Part shown: piece after piece, positions 46,354 to 55,776 of the stretch
Layout of the letters: each line of letters starts with the position of its first letter
How positions within the stretch are numbered: position 1 is the stretch's first letter
NCBI GenBank assembly: GCA_011525385.1
Contig: WTGF01000128.1
Coordinates: forward strand, 1 to 64,000
Source: Chloroflexota bacterium
GTDB taxonomy: Bacteria > Chloroflexota > Anaerolineae > Aggregatilineales > Phototrophicaceae
DNA: 64,000 nt
Reading direction: 5' to 3'
Program-made: the position numbers and the translations under genes
Notes under the pieces: generated by a model
Told to the model about the DNA's origin: nothing
Database searches by the model: none
The model's input: the letters and a program-made list of their open reading frames with translations, nothing else

Positions 46354-47658
46354 ATGAAACTTTTTGATTATGCTGACTTTGTTGAAGGCTGGGACCTCAC
46401 GATAAACCGCTATGCAACCCAAAAGGTCGAATTCGGCGCGCAAGGCGTCGCGGAAAAAGTGGCGGAGATTGAAGCGCTGCTCCAGCAGAAGATAGCGGAG
46501 CTGGATGCGCTGCCCAACGACCCCGAGCTGGAAAAGGCGGAACCCGACGATCTGGCATCCATCCTGGCCTTGCGCCCGGACGGCAGCCGCCGCATGCTGT
46601 CGTCGCTGCCCGACGACTTTCGCGATCGCCTGGAAGGGGCTTGGCTGGCTCGCTGCGCCGGCTGCACGCTCGGCTCCATCGTCGAAGGCTGGAAAGTGGA
46701 GCGGATGGAGCGCTGGGCCGCCTACCTTGGCGACCAGTTCCCGCTGGTGGATTATTGGAGCCAGGCGGAACAGCCGCATCTGCCCCGTTTGAAGATGAGC
46801 GTACGCCACGATTACACGCCCTCGAAGATGAATGGCGTCCCCTCCGATGACGACCTCAACTACACGCTGCTCGGCCTGCTGGTCCTGGAAGAATACGGCC
46901 CCGACTTCACCGTCGACGACATGGGCGAAGCCTGGGTCAAATACCTGCCCTTCGCCTTCACCGCCGAGGGCATCGCGCTGGAAAATCTGCGGGCGGGCGT
47001 GCCGGCCATGCAAGCGGGCGCGCTCAATAATCCCTGCCTCAACTGGATCGGCGCCGATATTCGCTCCGACCCCTGGGGCTACGCCGCGCCCGGCTGGCCG
47101 GAAAAAGCGGCGGAATTCGCCTGGCGCGACGCCACCATCAGCCACCGGCGCAACGGCGTCTACGCCGCTATGTATTTCTCGGCGGCGATTTCGGCAGCCT
47201 TCGCCGTGGACGATCCGATGGACGCGCTGAAAATCGCGCTGGAAGAGATTCCAGCGGACAGCATTACCGCGCGTGAAATACGCTGGGCGCTCGACAAAGC
47301 GCCTTCCATTACGGGGTACAAAGATGCCGCCGCTCTCTGTGAAGAGCGCTACCCTGGTTTGTGGAAGTCGCATTCCTTCCAAAATAACGCCTTGACGATC
47401 TGGGGCTTGGCTGTAGGTGGCGATGACTACACCAAAGTCATCGGCGAGACGGTCGCCATGGGCCAAGACAACGACTGCACCGCCGCCACAGCCGGCAGTA
47501 TCTTCGGCGCTGTCTACGGGGCGAGCGCCATCCCCGAACACTGGACCCGCAATTTCAACAACAAGATTCATTGCTACCTGAACGGGCATCCGACATTCGC
47601 GCTTGACGACGTGGTTGATCGCTTCGTCGCGCAGGCGGAGAGGGTCATGGCGGGCTAA
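46354..47658 (+). CDS. ADP-ribosylglycohydrolase family protein, tandem copy 1
   Basis: DRLEGAWLARCAGCTLGS, PSDDDLNYT, GADIRSDPWGYAAPG, GQDNDCTAATAGSIFGA. Confidence 0.88.
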   Translation: MKLFDYADFVEGWDLTINRYATQKVEFGAQGVAEKVAEIEALLQQKIAELDALPNDPELEKAEPDDLASILALRPDGSRRMLSSLPDDFRDRLEGAWLARCAGCTLGSIVEGWKVERMERWAAYLGDQFPLVDYWSQAEQPHLPRLKMSVRHDYTPSKMNGVPSDDDLNYTLLGLLVLEEYGPDFTVDDMGEAWVKYLPFAFTAEGIALENLRAGVPAMQAGALNNPCLNWIGADIRSDPWGYAAPGWPEKAAEFAWRDATISHRRNGVYAAMYFSAAISAAFAVDDPMDALKIALEEIPADSITAREIRWALDKAPSITGYKDAAALCEERYPGLWKSHSFQNNALTIWGLAVGGDDYTKVIGETVAMGQDNDCTAATAGSIFGAVYGASAIPEHWTRNFNNKIHCYLNGHPTFALDDVVDRFVAQAERVMAG

Positions 47659-47670
47659 TGAGAATTTATG

Positions 47671-47735
47671 GGGCGACCAACCTGGTCGCCCTTGTGGCAG
47701 TAGGTTGCGTTTTCGGGCGACCTGATAGGTCGCCC
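47671..47735. repeat. Two GGGCGACC hairpins between ARH copies 1 and 2
   Basis: GGGCGACCA-ACC-TGGTCGCCC and GGGCGACCT-GAT-AGGTCGCCC. Confidence 0.8.
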
Positions 47736-47794
47736 CTACAACTATCCTCGATATTTCCGCATTCGGTAATGAAAAATCTAGACAGGAGAGAACC

Positions 47795-49102
47795 ATGCGA
47801 CTATTTGACTACCCGGACAAAGTGGCGGCCTGGGAACGGGTGATTAACGCTTACGCGCAGCAGAAGGTCGAATTCGGCGCCAGCGGCGTGGCGGAAAAGG
47901 TGGCGGAGATCGAAGCGCTGCTCAAGCAGAAGGTGGCGGAGTTGGACGCCTTGGCCAACGATGCTGAATTGGCAAAAGCGGAACCCGATGATCTGGAGAC
48001 GATCCGCAGCCTGCGCCCGGACGGCAGCCGCCGGATGTGGACGAGCCTTTCGGAGGATTTCCGTGAGCGCCTGGAAGGATCCTGGCTGGGGCGCTGCGCC
48101 GGCTGCACGCTCGGCTCGATCGTCGAGGGCTGGACCGTCGAGCGGATGGAAGAATGGGCGCAATACCTCGGCGATGAATATCCGCTGGTGGATTACTGGA
48201 GCGTCGCCGAACAACCCCATAATCGCAAGTATCAGACCAGCCTGCGCGAAGACTTCACGCCCGCAAAGATGGATGGCGTGCCCACGGATGACGACCTCAA
48301 TTACACGCTGCTCGGTTTGATGATCCTGGAGGAATACGGGCTCGATTTCACTACTGATGACCTGGGCGAAGCCTGGATCAAGTACCTGCCCTTCGCCTTC
48401 ACCGCCGAAGGCATCGCGCTTGCCAACTTGCGGGCGGGCATCCCCCCCATGCAAGCTGCTGAAGTCGACAATTGCTTTCTGAACTGGATCGGCGCTGACA
48501 TTCGCTCGGATCCCTGGGGTTATGCCGCGCCCGGCTGGCCGCAGAAAGCGGCGGAATTCGCCTATCGCGATGCCTACGTCAGCCATCGGCGCAACGGCAT
48601 CTATGCCGCCATGTTTTTCTCGGCGGCGATTTCGGCCGCCTTCGCCGTAAATGATCCGGTCGAGGCGCTGCAAATCGGCTTGGAGGAGATACCCGCCGAC
48701 TGTCTTCTGGCGCGGGAAGTGCGCTGGGCGCTGGAGGTAGCGCCATCGATCGCGAACTATCGCGATGCCGCCGCCGCCATTGAGGAGCGTTATCCACAAA
48801 TGGGCGGGGCGCACGCAATCAACAACACCGTTCTCACCGTTTGGGGTTTGACCGTCGGCGGTGACGACTACACCAAGGTCATTGGCGAAACCGTCGCCAT
48901 GGGCAAGGACAACGACTGCACCGCCGCCACCGCCGGCAGCATCTGGGGCGCCGTCTATGGCAAGAGCGCCATCCCCAAGCACTGGTACAAGAACTTCAAC
49001 AACAAAGTGCATACCTTCTTGTATCACCAATCGACCTTTGCCATCGACGATGTCATCGATCGCTTCGTCGTCCAGGCGGAGAAAGTCATGGCGGGGAATT
49101 AG
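47795..49102 (+). CDS. ADP-ribosylglycohydrolase family protein, tandem copy 2
   Basis: Same core motifs as copy 1; own SD AGGAGAG. Confidence 0.88.
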   Translation: MRLFDYPDKVAAWERVINAYAQQKVEFGASGVAEKVAEIEALLKQKVAELDALANDAELAKAEPDDLETIRSLRPDGSRRMWTSLSEDFRERLEGSWLGRCAGCTLGSIVEGWTVERMEEWAQYLGDEYPLVDYWSVAEQPHNRKYQTSLREDFTPAKMDGVPTDDDLNYTLLGLMILEEYGLDFTTDDLGEAWIKYLPFAFTAEGIALANLRAGIPPMQAAEVDNCFLNWIGADIRSDPWGYAAPGWPQKAAEFAYRDAYVSHRRNGIYAAMFFSAAISAAFAVNDPVEALQIGLEEIPADCLLAREVRWALEVAPSIANYRDAAAAIEERYPQMGGAHAINNTVLTVWGLTVGGDDYTKVIGETVAMGKDNDCTAATAGSIWGAVYGKSAIPKHWYKNFNNKVHTFLYHQSTFAIDDVIDRFVVQAEKVMAGN

Positions 49103-49145
49103 GGTTGGAGGATTCGATTCCTTCCCAGGGTAGATTTTGGATTGC

Positions 49146-49166
49146 GGGCGACCTGATAGGTCGCCC
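49146..49166. repeat. GGGCGACCT-GAT-AGGTCGCCC hairpin between ARH copies 2 and 3
   Basis: Perfect inverted repeat identical to the one at 47715-47735. Confidence 0.85.
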
Positions 49167-49229
49167 CTGCAGCTATTTCTGATTTTGTGATTTAGCGGGA
49201 CAAAGCTGAAATCGTTTTAGGAGGAGCGC

Positions 49230-50540
49230 ATGACCAATTATAACTACCCCGAGCCATTGGAAGACATCGACAGGTCAATCAACCACTGGGCACAGCTCAA
49301 GGCGGAAACCGGCGCCGACGGCCTGGCGGATAAAATGGCGGAAATCAAATCCGTGATCGCGGAGAAGCTGGCCGAGTTGCGCGCCCTGCCCGAAGACCCC
49401 GCCCTGCGCGCGGCGGAACCGGATGACCTGAACGCCATTCGCGCGCTGCGTCCGGATGGCGCCCGCCGTTACTGGTCGGCGCTGCCGGAGGAGACCTTCC
49501 GCGATCGGCTGGAAGGGGCGATTATGGGGCGATTCGCTGGCTGTGTATTGGGGTCGATCGTCGAATGCTGGGAGATCGAAAAGATGGAGCGCTGGGCGGC
49601 TTATCTCGGCGATGCCTTCCCGCCCGATGACTATTGGAGCGAGGCGGAACGCCCGAACGATCTCAAGTATCAGACCAGCCCCCGCGAGACCTTCACGCGG
49701 TCAAAAATGGACGGCGTGCCCACCGATGACGACATCATCTACACCCAGTTGGGTATGCTCATCCTGGAGGATTACGGACCCGATTTTAGTGTGGACGACG
49801 TAGGCGCTGCCTGGGTGAAATATTTGCCGCACGCGGCTACCGCGGAAGGCGTTGCCCTGAGGAATCTGCATGCGGGACTACCGCCTGCGCAAGCGGCTGT
49901 CGTGGACAATCCCTTCATGTTTTGGATCGGCGCTGATATTCGCTCGGATCCCTGGGGCTATGCCGCCCCCGGCTATCCCGAAAAAGCCGCCGAGTTCGCC
50001 TGGCGCGATGCCACCATCAGTCACCGGCGCAACGGCATCTACGGCGCCATGTACTTCTCCGCCGTCATTTCGGCCGCTTTCGCTTTGGCCGATCCGCTGA
50101 AAGCGCTGGAAGCCGGCCTGGCGGAGATTCCAGCCGATTGCCTGTTGGCGCGCGAGCTACGCTGGGCGCTGGACAAAGCGGACGACATCAAGCACTTCCG
50201 CGAGGCGCGCGAAACCGTCGACAGACGTTACGCCGGCATGCACAGAATACATACCATCAACAACGCTGTGCTGACTGTTTGGGGGCTGAAAGTCGGTGGC
50301 GATGATTACAGTAAAGTGATCGGCGAAACGGTGGCGATGGGCTTGGACAACGACTGTACCGCCGCCACCGCCGGCAGCATCTTTGGCGCGGCTTATGGGG
50401 CAGACGCCATCCCCGAGCATTGGACCAGAAACTTCAACAACAAGGTCTACTCGTACATCATCGGCGTGGAGAAATTCGCTCTCAATGATATGGTTGAGCG
50501 CTTCGCCGCGCTGGCGGGGAAGGTCCTGGCAGCGGAATAG
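49230..50540 (+). CDS. ADP-ribosylglycohydrolase family protein, tandem copy 3
   Basis: PTDDDIIYT, GADIRSDPWGYAAPGYPEKAAEFAWRDATISHRRNGIYGAMYF, GLDNDCTAATAGSIFGAAYG. Confidence 0.88.
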   Translation: MTNYNYPEPLEDIDRSINHWAQLKAETGADGLADKMAEIKSVIAEKLAELRALPEDPALRAAEPDDLNAIRALRPDGARRYWSALPEETFRDRLEGAIMGRFAGCVLGSIVECWEIEKMERWAAYLGDAFPPDDYWSEAERPNDLKYQTSPRETFTRSKMDGVPTDDDIIYTQLGMLILEDYGPDFSVDDVGAAWVKYLPHAATAEGVALRNLHAGLPPAQAAVVDNPFMFWIGADIRSDPWGYAAPGYPEKAAEFAWRDATISHRRNGIYGAMYFSAVISAAFALADPLKALEAGLAEIPADCLLARELRWALDKADDIKHFREARETVDRRYAGMHRIHTINNAVLTVWGLKVGGDDYSKVIGETVAMGLDNDCTAATAGSIFGAAYGADAIPEHWTRNFNNKVYSYIIGVEKFALNDMVERFAALAGKVLAAE

Positions 50541-50589
50541 ACTGGAAGCTTCCGATACGCTTTTGCGCTTGTCTGGGAGTGGTGATATG

Positions 50590-50651
50590 CGAGGACCAAG
50601 TCCTCGGTTGTACCGGGAATGTAGGAGCGACTATCAGGTCGTCCGCCTTAC
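50590..50651. repeat. Degenerate hairpins between ARH copies 3 and 4
   Basis: CGAGGAC-CAA-GTCCTCG and GTAGGAGCGACTATCAGGTCGTCCGCCTTAC. Confidence 0.6.
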
Positions 50652-50676
50652 CGAGTAAAATGTTGAGGAGACGTCC

Positions 50677-51981
50677 ATGACAGCTTACAATTACCCCGAC
50701 CCCTTGGAAGGCCTGAGCCGGAATATCAACCTCTGGGCGCAGCTCAAGACCGAAACCGGCGCCCCCGGTGTGAAAGAAAAGCTGGCTGAAATCAATGCCA
50801 TCATCGCGGAGAAGCTGGCCGAGTTGCGCGCCCTGCCCGAAGACCCCGCCCTGCGCGCGGCGGAACCGGATGACCTGGACGCCATTCGCGCGCTGCGTCC
50901 GGATGGCGCCCGCCGTTTCTGGTCGACGCTTCCGGAGGCGACCTACCGCGACCGGCTCGAAGGCGCTTGGCTGGGCCGCTGTGCCGGCTGCACGCTCGGC
51001 TCGATCGTTGAACTTTGGGAACCCGACAAAATGGAGAGCTGGGCGGCTTACCTCGGCGATGCCTTCCCGCCCGTCGATTACTGGAGCGAGGCGGAACGGC
51101 CCTTTGAACTCAAGTATGAGACGAGCTTGCGCGAGGCCTTCACGCCCTCAAAGATGGACGGCGTGCCCACCGATGACGACCTGATCTACACGCAACTGGG
51201 CCTGCTGATCCTGGAAGATTACGGGCCCGACTTCACGGTAGACGATGTCGGCGCTGCCTGGGTCAAGTACTTGCCTGTCTCGCCAGCGTCGCCCGTGCTC
51301 GGTAATCTGCAAGCCGGCGTAGCGCCGCTGAAGGCGGCTGAAGTTGACAATCCCACCATGTTCTGGATCATCGGCGATATCCGCTCCGACGCCTGGGGCT
51401 ATGCCGCGCCCGGTTATCCCGAGAAAGCGGCCGAATTCGCCTGGCGCGACGCCACCGTTTCCAGCCGCCGCAACGGCATCTACGGCGCCATGTACTTCTC
51501 CGCCGTCATCGCTGCCGCCTTCGCACTGGGCGATCCCATGGCTGCGCTGGAAGCCGGCTTGAGCGAAATCCCGGCTGACTGCGTGCTGGCGCGGGAAGTG
51601 CGCTGGGCATTGGACGCGGCGGGCGACATCAAAGATTATCGCGCGGCGCGCGCCGCCGCCGACGAGCGTTACGCCGGTATGCACCTGGTGCACACCATCA
51701 ACAACGTGGCGCTGACCATTTGGGGGCTGAGCATCGGCGGCGACGACTTCTCCAAGGTCATCGGCGAGACGGTAGCCATGGGCATGGACAACGACTGCAC
51801 CGCCGCCAGCGCCGGCAGCATCTTCGGCGCCGCTTACGGAAAAGGCGCTATCCCCGGGCATTGGACACGCCATTTTAACAACAAGGCGCATTCCTTCATC
51901 ATCGGCACAGAGTCATTCGCCATTGACGATATGGTCAATCGCTTCACCGCGCTGGCGGGGAAGGTGCTGGCGGGGGAATAG
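50677..51981 (+). CDS. ADP-ribosylglycohydrolase family protein, tandem copy 4
   Basis: PTDDDLIYT, GDIRSDAWGYAAPGYPEKAAEFAWRDATVSSRRNGIYGAMYF, GMDNDCTAASAGSIFGAAYG. Confidence 0.88.
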   Translation: MTAYNYPDPLEGLSRNINLWAQLKTETGAPGVKEKLAEINAIIAEKLAELRALPEDPALRAAEPDDLDAIRALRPDGARRFWSTLPEATYRDRLEGAWLGRCAGCTLGSIVELWEPDKMESWAAYLGDAFPPVDYWSEAERPFELKYETSLREAFTPSKMDGVPTDDDLIYTQLGLLILEDYGPDFTVDDVGAAWVKYLPVSPASPVLGNLQAGVAPLKAAEVDNPTMFWIIGDIRSDAWGYAAPGYPEKAAEFAWRDATVSSRRNGIYGAMYFSAVIAAAFALGDPMAALEAGLSEIPADCVLAREVRWALDAAGDIKDYRAARAAADERYAGMHLVHTINNVALTIWGLSIGGDDFSKVIGETVAMGMDNDCTAASAGSIFGAAYGKGAIPGHWTRHFNNKAHSFIIGTESFAIDDMVNRFTALAGKVLAGE

Positions 51982-52207
51982 GCGGTTTACATACATTAAG
52001 CGTAACCGACTGAGAATCACCCACGTTATTGGCTATGTTCCATATAAGCTTGGGACGCTAAGTTTTAGAGCACCCAAGCTATTTCGGAATTAGCGCTTTG
52101 TAGAATTACTGTAAAGATCTAGCTACAGGTCTTGTTTTCCGAGGTCGGGAGTAGTGAGGTTTTTCGATTCAAGGCAATTAGAGTTTGTTCTATAGCATTC
52201 GTGTTCT

Positions 52208-52570
52208 CTAATCTAAAGTTATTCCACGGTTTTCCAAAGCCGTTTCAATAGATTCGAGTTTACGAAATATTTGGTCATTAGTCTCTTCAATTTGTGCCAT
52301 GCGCTGGTCAACCCTCTCCCATGCTTCGCCACTTGCCCGGTTATAATCGCGTTGTTCCCTGATGAATTCATCCAATCGTCTGTTGGTGGCGTGTTGCGCA
52401 TCTGCAAGCGCCTCAAGGCGCGTAGCAATTGCATCAAAACGGCTGTCGACGGCATTGAAGCGCGTATTAAGAATCTGCAATACCTCAGCGAACTGATCCC
52501 GAGTTACAAAAACCGGAATCTGCTGTTCTACTTGCGCGAGTCTTCTGTCTAATTCTTCCATGCGAGACAC
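52208..52570 (-). CDS. Small coiled-coil protein
   Basis: MSRMEELDRRLAQVEQQIPVFVTRDQFAEVL; heptad-like pattern throughout. Confidence 0.6.
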   Translation of the reverse strand: MSRMEELDRRLAQVEQQIPVFVTRDQFAEVLQILNTRFNAVDSRFDAIATRLEALADAQHATNRRLDEFIREQRDYNRASGEAWERVDQRMAQIEETNDQIFRKLESIETALENRGITLD

Positions 52571-52837
52571 CTAAATCATGATACCATGACGTAACCATAA
52601 CATAGGACCATGCCAAAGTGCAAGTTGTCAAGACATTCGGGATGTGTCGCAAAACGCGGATACAGAATCTCCGCGCAGAGGGTCAATCCATACAATTAGA
52701 CACTCCACTCGAACTCTGAGTCGCTTGCGAATTGACCGTGTAGTGCTTTTACGAGCGCGTTGAACGTGACGCCTATGAGGCACTGACACTGACGTGCCTG
52801 GAACTGGATTGCCTCAAAGCAGCGAAGAAAGGGATTT

Positions 52838-54271
52838 ATGCCACCTTCGAATTTTCCTTTGCTGGCGCTGGATGCGCGCAACTTCTCGACCATCGAGCAT
52901 GCCGACCTGCAATTGGGCTCGGTCGAGAAGAGCGAGCGCAATCCGCTTTTCCGCGAAGACTTCTTCGCGGATCCGCCCAAGCGCTGGGAAGCGCGCTTCG
53001 ACAATGTCTATCCCAGCGTCATTTATGACGAGGGAGAAGGCCTTTTCAAGTGTTGGTACAAGTCCTTCATCGTCGATGAAGCATCGGTCGCGACGCCTCT
53101 GACGCGGCGACCGCAGACGCGCTACACCGGCGGTAAACGTGAAGAAGGCCTGCTCTACGCGACCTCGAACGACGGTATCCATTGGAAAAAACCGGCGCTG
53201 GGCTTGATCGAATTTGGCGGCTCGCGCGCCAACAACATCGTCATGCGCCGCGCCACACATGGCATCCACGCCGGCGGCGTACTCAAAGACCCGCGCGATC
53301 CCGATCCCGCCCGTCGCTACAAGTTCATCCACCGCAATCCGCGGGCGGGGCGCATGGCGACCTGTTTTTCCGCCGATGGGCTGCGCTGGTCCCAGCCCCG
53401 GCTCTGGCCCGAACACGATGCTGTCGGCGATACGCACAACAACGCCATCTGGTCGCCGGCGCTTGACAAGTATGTCTGCATCACACGCGGGTGGTCGGGC
53501 GGACCCTATCAGGGACTCCGCACCGTCCTGCGCGGCGAAAGCGCGGACTTCCTGCATTGGACCGAGCCGGTTGAGGTCATGCGCGGCGGCGACGCTCACG
53601 ATCAGATCTATTCCATGCCCATCTTTCAATACGCCGGCCTATACATCGGCTTGCCGGCGATATTCCACAAGGGCGACGAAAAGGCGACCGATTGGGATAC
53701 GGTTGATACCGAACTGGCCTGGAGCGCCGACTCGGTCAACTGGCGGCGCATCTGTCCGGGCGAAGCCTTTATTCCGCGCGGAGGGGGCAGTTATCCCGAC
53801 GGCGAATACGACTGCGGCTGCATTTACGCCGCCGCTCCCATCGTACGCGGCGAAAGGGTTTTGATCTATTACGGCGGCAGCAACGGCTTGCATAATAACT
53901 GGCGCGAAAGTTCGCTTAACCTGGCGACGCTGGATATCGACCGTTTCGCCGGTCTCGCGCCTCGCGAGCAGCGGCAAACGGCGCTCGTGATGACTACGCC
54001 GTTGCGGCTGGACGCGGACATGATCACCGTCAACGCCAGGATCGCGGCCGGCGGGGGTATCCGCGCCGCGCTGCTTGACGCCGCTGGCTCGAGCTTGCCC
54101 GGCTGCACGCTTGAGGATTGCTTGCCTCTGAAAAAGAGCGGCATATCCTGCCAGCTTCAATGGAAGGGCCAGCCACAAGCTTGCCAGCCAGGGCAGACCC
54201 GGCAACTGCTATTCGCTTTGGACAATGCCACGCTCTATGCCATCAAGGGCGCAAGCCGTCTTTCCGATTGA
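52838..54271 (+). CDS. GH32/GH43-like five-bladed beta-propeller hydrolase-like protein
   Basis: VYPSVIYDEGEGLFKCWYKSF, LLYATSNDGIHWKKPALGLIEF, CFSADGLRWSQP. Confidence 0.7.
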   Translation: MPPSNFPLLALDARNFSTIEHADLQLGSVEKSERNPLFREDFFADPPKRWEARFDNVYPSVIYDEGEGLFKCWYKSFIVDEASVATPLTRRPQTRYTGGKREEGLLYATSNDGIHWKKPALGLIEFGGSRANNIVMRRATHGIHAGGVLKDPRDPDPARRYKFIHRNPRAGRMATCFSADGLRWSQPRLWPEHDAVGDTHNNAIWSPALDKYVCITRGWSGGPYQGLRTVLRGESADFLHWTEPVEVMRGGDAHDQIYSMPIFQYAGLYIGLPAIFHKGDEKATDWDTVDTELAWSADSVNWRRICPGEAFIPRGGGSYPDGEYDCGCIYAAAPIVRGERVLIYYGGSNGLHNNWRESSLNLATLDIDRFAGLAPREQRQTALVMTTPLRLDADMITVNARIAAGGGIRAALLDAAGSSLPGCTLEDCLPLKKSGISCQLQWKGQPQACQPGQTRQLLFALDNATLYAIKGASRLSD

Positions 54272-54372
54272 TCTGCGCCGGAACAATATCGGTCTTGCCC
54301 GACGATTCATCAACTATTCACCACAGAGACGCAGAGGGCACAGAGAAAAACCCACAGAGGGATATATTTTTC

Positions 54373-54515
54373 GGGCGTCATCAAAGTCGCCCGCAAAAAA
54401 CCCTCCGCGCCCAAGAACACTCCCGTTGGACAACAACAACAGGAACTGTTGTCCAACGGAGTGTGGGTTCAGTTTGGCCAGTTTTTCCTTCCCTAAGGGT
54501 GTCCAAACTGGGAAA
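54373..54515. repeat. Multi-hairpin non-coding segment
   Basis: GGGCG..CGCCC; CACTCCCGTTGGACAACA / TGTTGTCCAACGGAGTG (17-bp stem); AGTTTGG..CCAAACT interleaved with AGTTTTTCC..GGGAAAACT. Confidence 0.6.
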
Positions 54516-54624
54516 ACTAAATGAGCTGTGTCGGCTTGCGGGGCTGGTCGGCGTCCACAGCCCCCGCTGGATTGCATGACAGATTGCCCGCGTCTCGGCA
54601 AGGCCACCGATGTTTCGTTACAAA

Positions 54625-55776
54625 TCAAGCTGATGACTTGCCACAAATCAATCTGATTAATTCCGCCAGCAGCGCCGTGCGCGGGAGGATGCTGCTCTTT
54701 AGAATGTACTCGTCCGGTCCGTGATCCAGGCCGCCGATCGGTCCCAGCCCGTCCAGCGCCGGCACCCCGGCTTGTGCCGCGAAAGCGCTGTCGGCGGCGC
54801 CGCCCGTGCTGACGCCGCGCAACTCAAATCCCAGATCGGCGGCCGCGCGGATCGCCAAATCTTCCAGGCGCGCGACCGCTTCGCTGCGGGGCATGGGTGG
54901 CGAGGCCAGACGATGCTTCACGGTGAATCTTATGTCATCGACCGCCGGGCGCGCGAATATCCCCTCGATTTCGGCGACAATGCGATCCAGGTCGCGCTGC
55001 TCGAAGGCGCGGATGTCAATGCTCGCGCTAGCATGGTCGGGCACCACATTCGGCATAGTGCCGCCATTGATGATGCCGATATTGATGGTGACGCCGCTCA
55101 CGGGATGCGCCAGCGCCTCGGCTTGCAGCAGCCGACGCAGTAAGCCGCTGATGGCGTTGCGGCCCTTTTCCGGCTCAACGCCGGCATGCGCGCCCCGCCC
55201 TTGCGCCTCGACGCGCATCACCACATTGCCCTTGCGCGCGGTGACGATATCGCCATTTTCCCGCGCCGCTTCCAGCGTTAGCACAGCGTCGGCGCCCGCC
55301 ATGGATTGACAGATCAACGGGACTGATGTCCGCTCGTCCACCTCTTCATCGGCGACGCAGAGCAGCGTCAAGGTCCTGAAGTCGTCAAAGCCGATCGCTT
55401 CCAGGGCTTCTACGGCAAAAATCCCGGCCAGCAAACCCGCTTTCATATCGCAGGCGCCGGGTCCCAACAGCTGGTCGCCCGCCTGTTTCAGCGGTCGCCG
55501 CGCCGCCGTGCCGCGTGGATACACCGTATCGCTGTGTCCAAGCAGCAGAATCTGGGCGCTGCCATGGCCACCCAAGCGCGCCAGCAGGTGATCGCCCGTG
55601 TCCGGTTGCGGGAAGCGCTCGATGGAAAAGCCCAGGGGTTCAAGGCGCCCCTCCAGCCAGTCATTGACGCGATTGCAGCCCTCTTTGTCGTATGTGCCGG
55701 AGTCGATCGCTACCAGAAGCTCAAGCTCCGCCAGGTAACGATGCAGTTGCGAGCGCAGATAATCGAGGATCGTCAT
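54625..55776 (-). CDS. M20 family metallopeptidase (glutamate carboxypeptidase-like)
   Basis: LLLGHSDTVYPRGTA, GPGACDMKAGLLAGIFAVEAL, CVADEEVDERTS. Confidence 0.92.
   Translation of the reverse strand: MTILDYLRSQLHRYLAELELLVAIDSGTYDKEGCNRVNDWLEGRLEPLGFSIERFPQPDTGDHLLARLGGHGSAQILLLGHSDTVYPRGTAARRPLKQAGDQLLGPGACDMKAGLLAGIFAVEALEAIGFDDFRTLTLLCVADEEVDERTSVPLICQSMAGADAVLTLEAARENGDIVTARKGNVVMRVEAQGRGAHAGVEPEKGRNAISGLLRRLLQAEALAHPVSGVTINIGIINGGTMPNVVPDHASASIDIRAFEQRDLDRIVAEIEGIFARPAVDDIRFTVKHRLASPPMPRSEAVARLEDLAIRAAADLGFELRGVSTGGAADSAFAAQAGVPALDGLGPIGGLDHGPDEYILKSSILPRTALLAELIRLICGKSSA

Noticed and set aside
46297-47796. 499-aa minus-strand ORF opposite ARH copy 1
   Set aside because: Antisense shadow ORF in high-GC DNA; the plus-strand frame has clear ARH motifs and an SD
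47801-49030. 409-aa minus-strand ORF opposite ARH copy 2
   Set aside because: Same shadow effect; similar composition to the copy 1 shadow because the genes are paralogous
46008-50651. GGGCGACC repeats considered as CRISPR or attC sites
   Set aside because: Irregular spacing exceeding a kilobase, palindromic units, no cas or integrase genes
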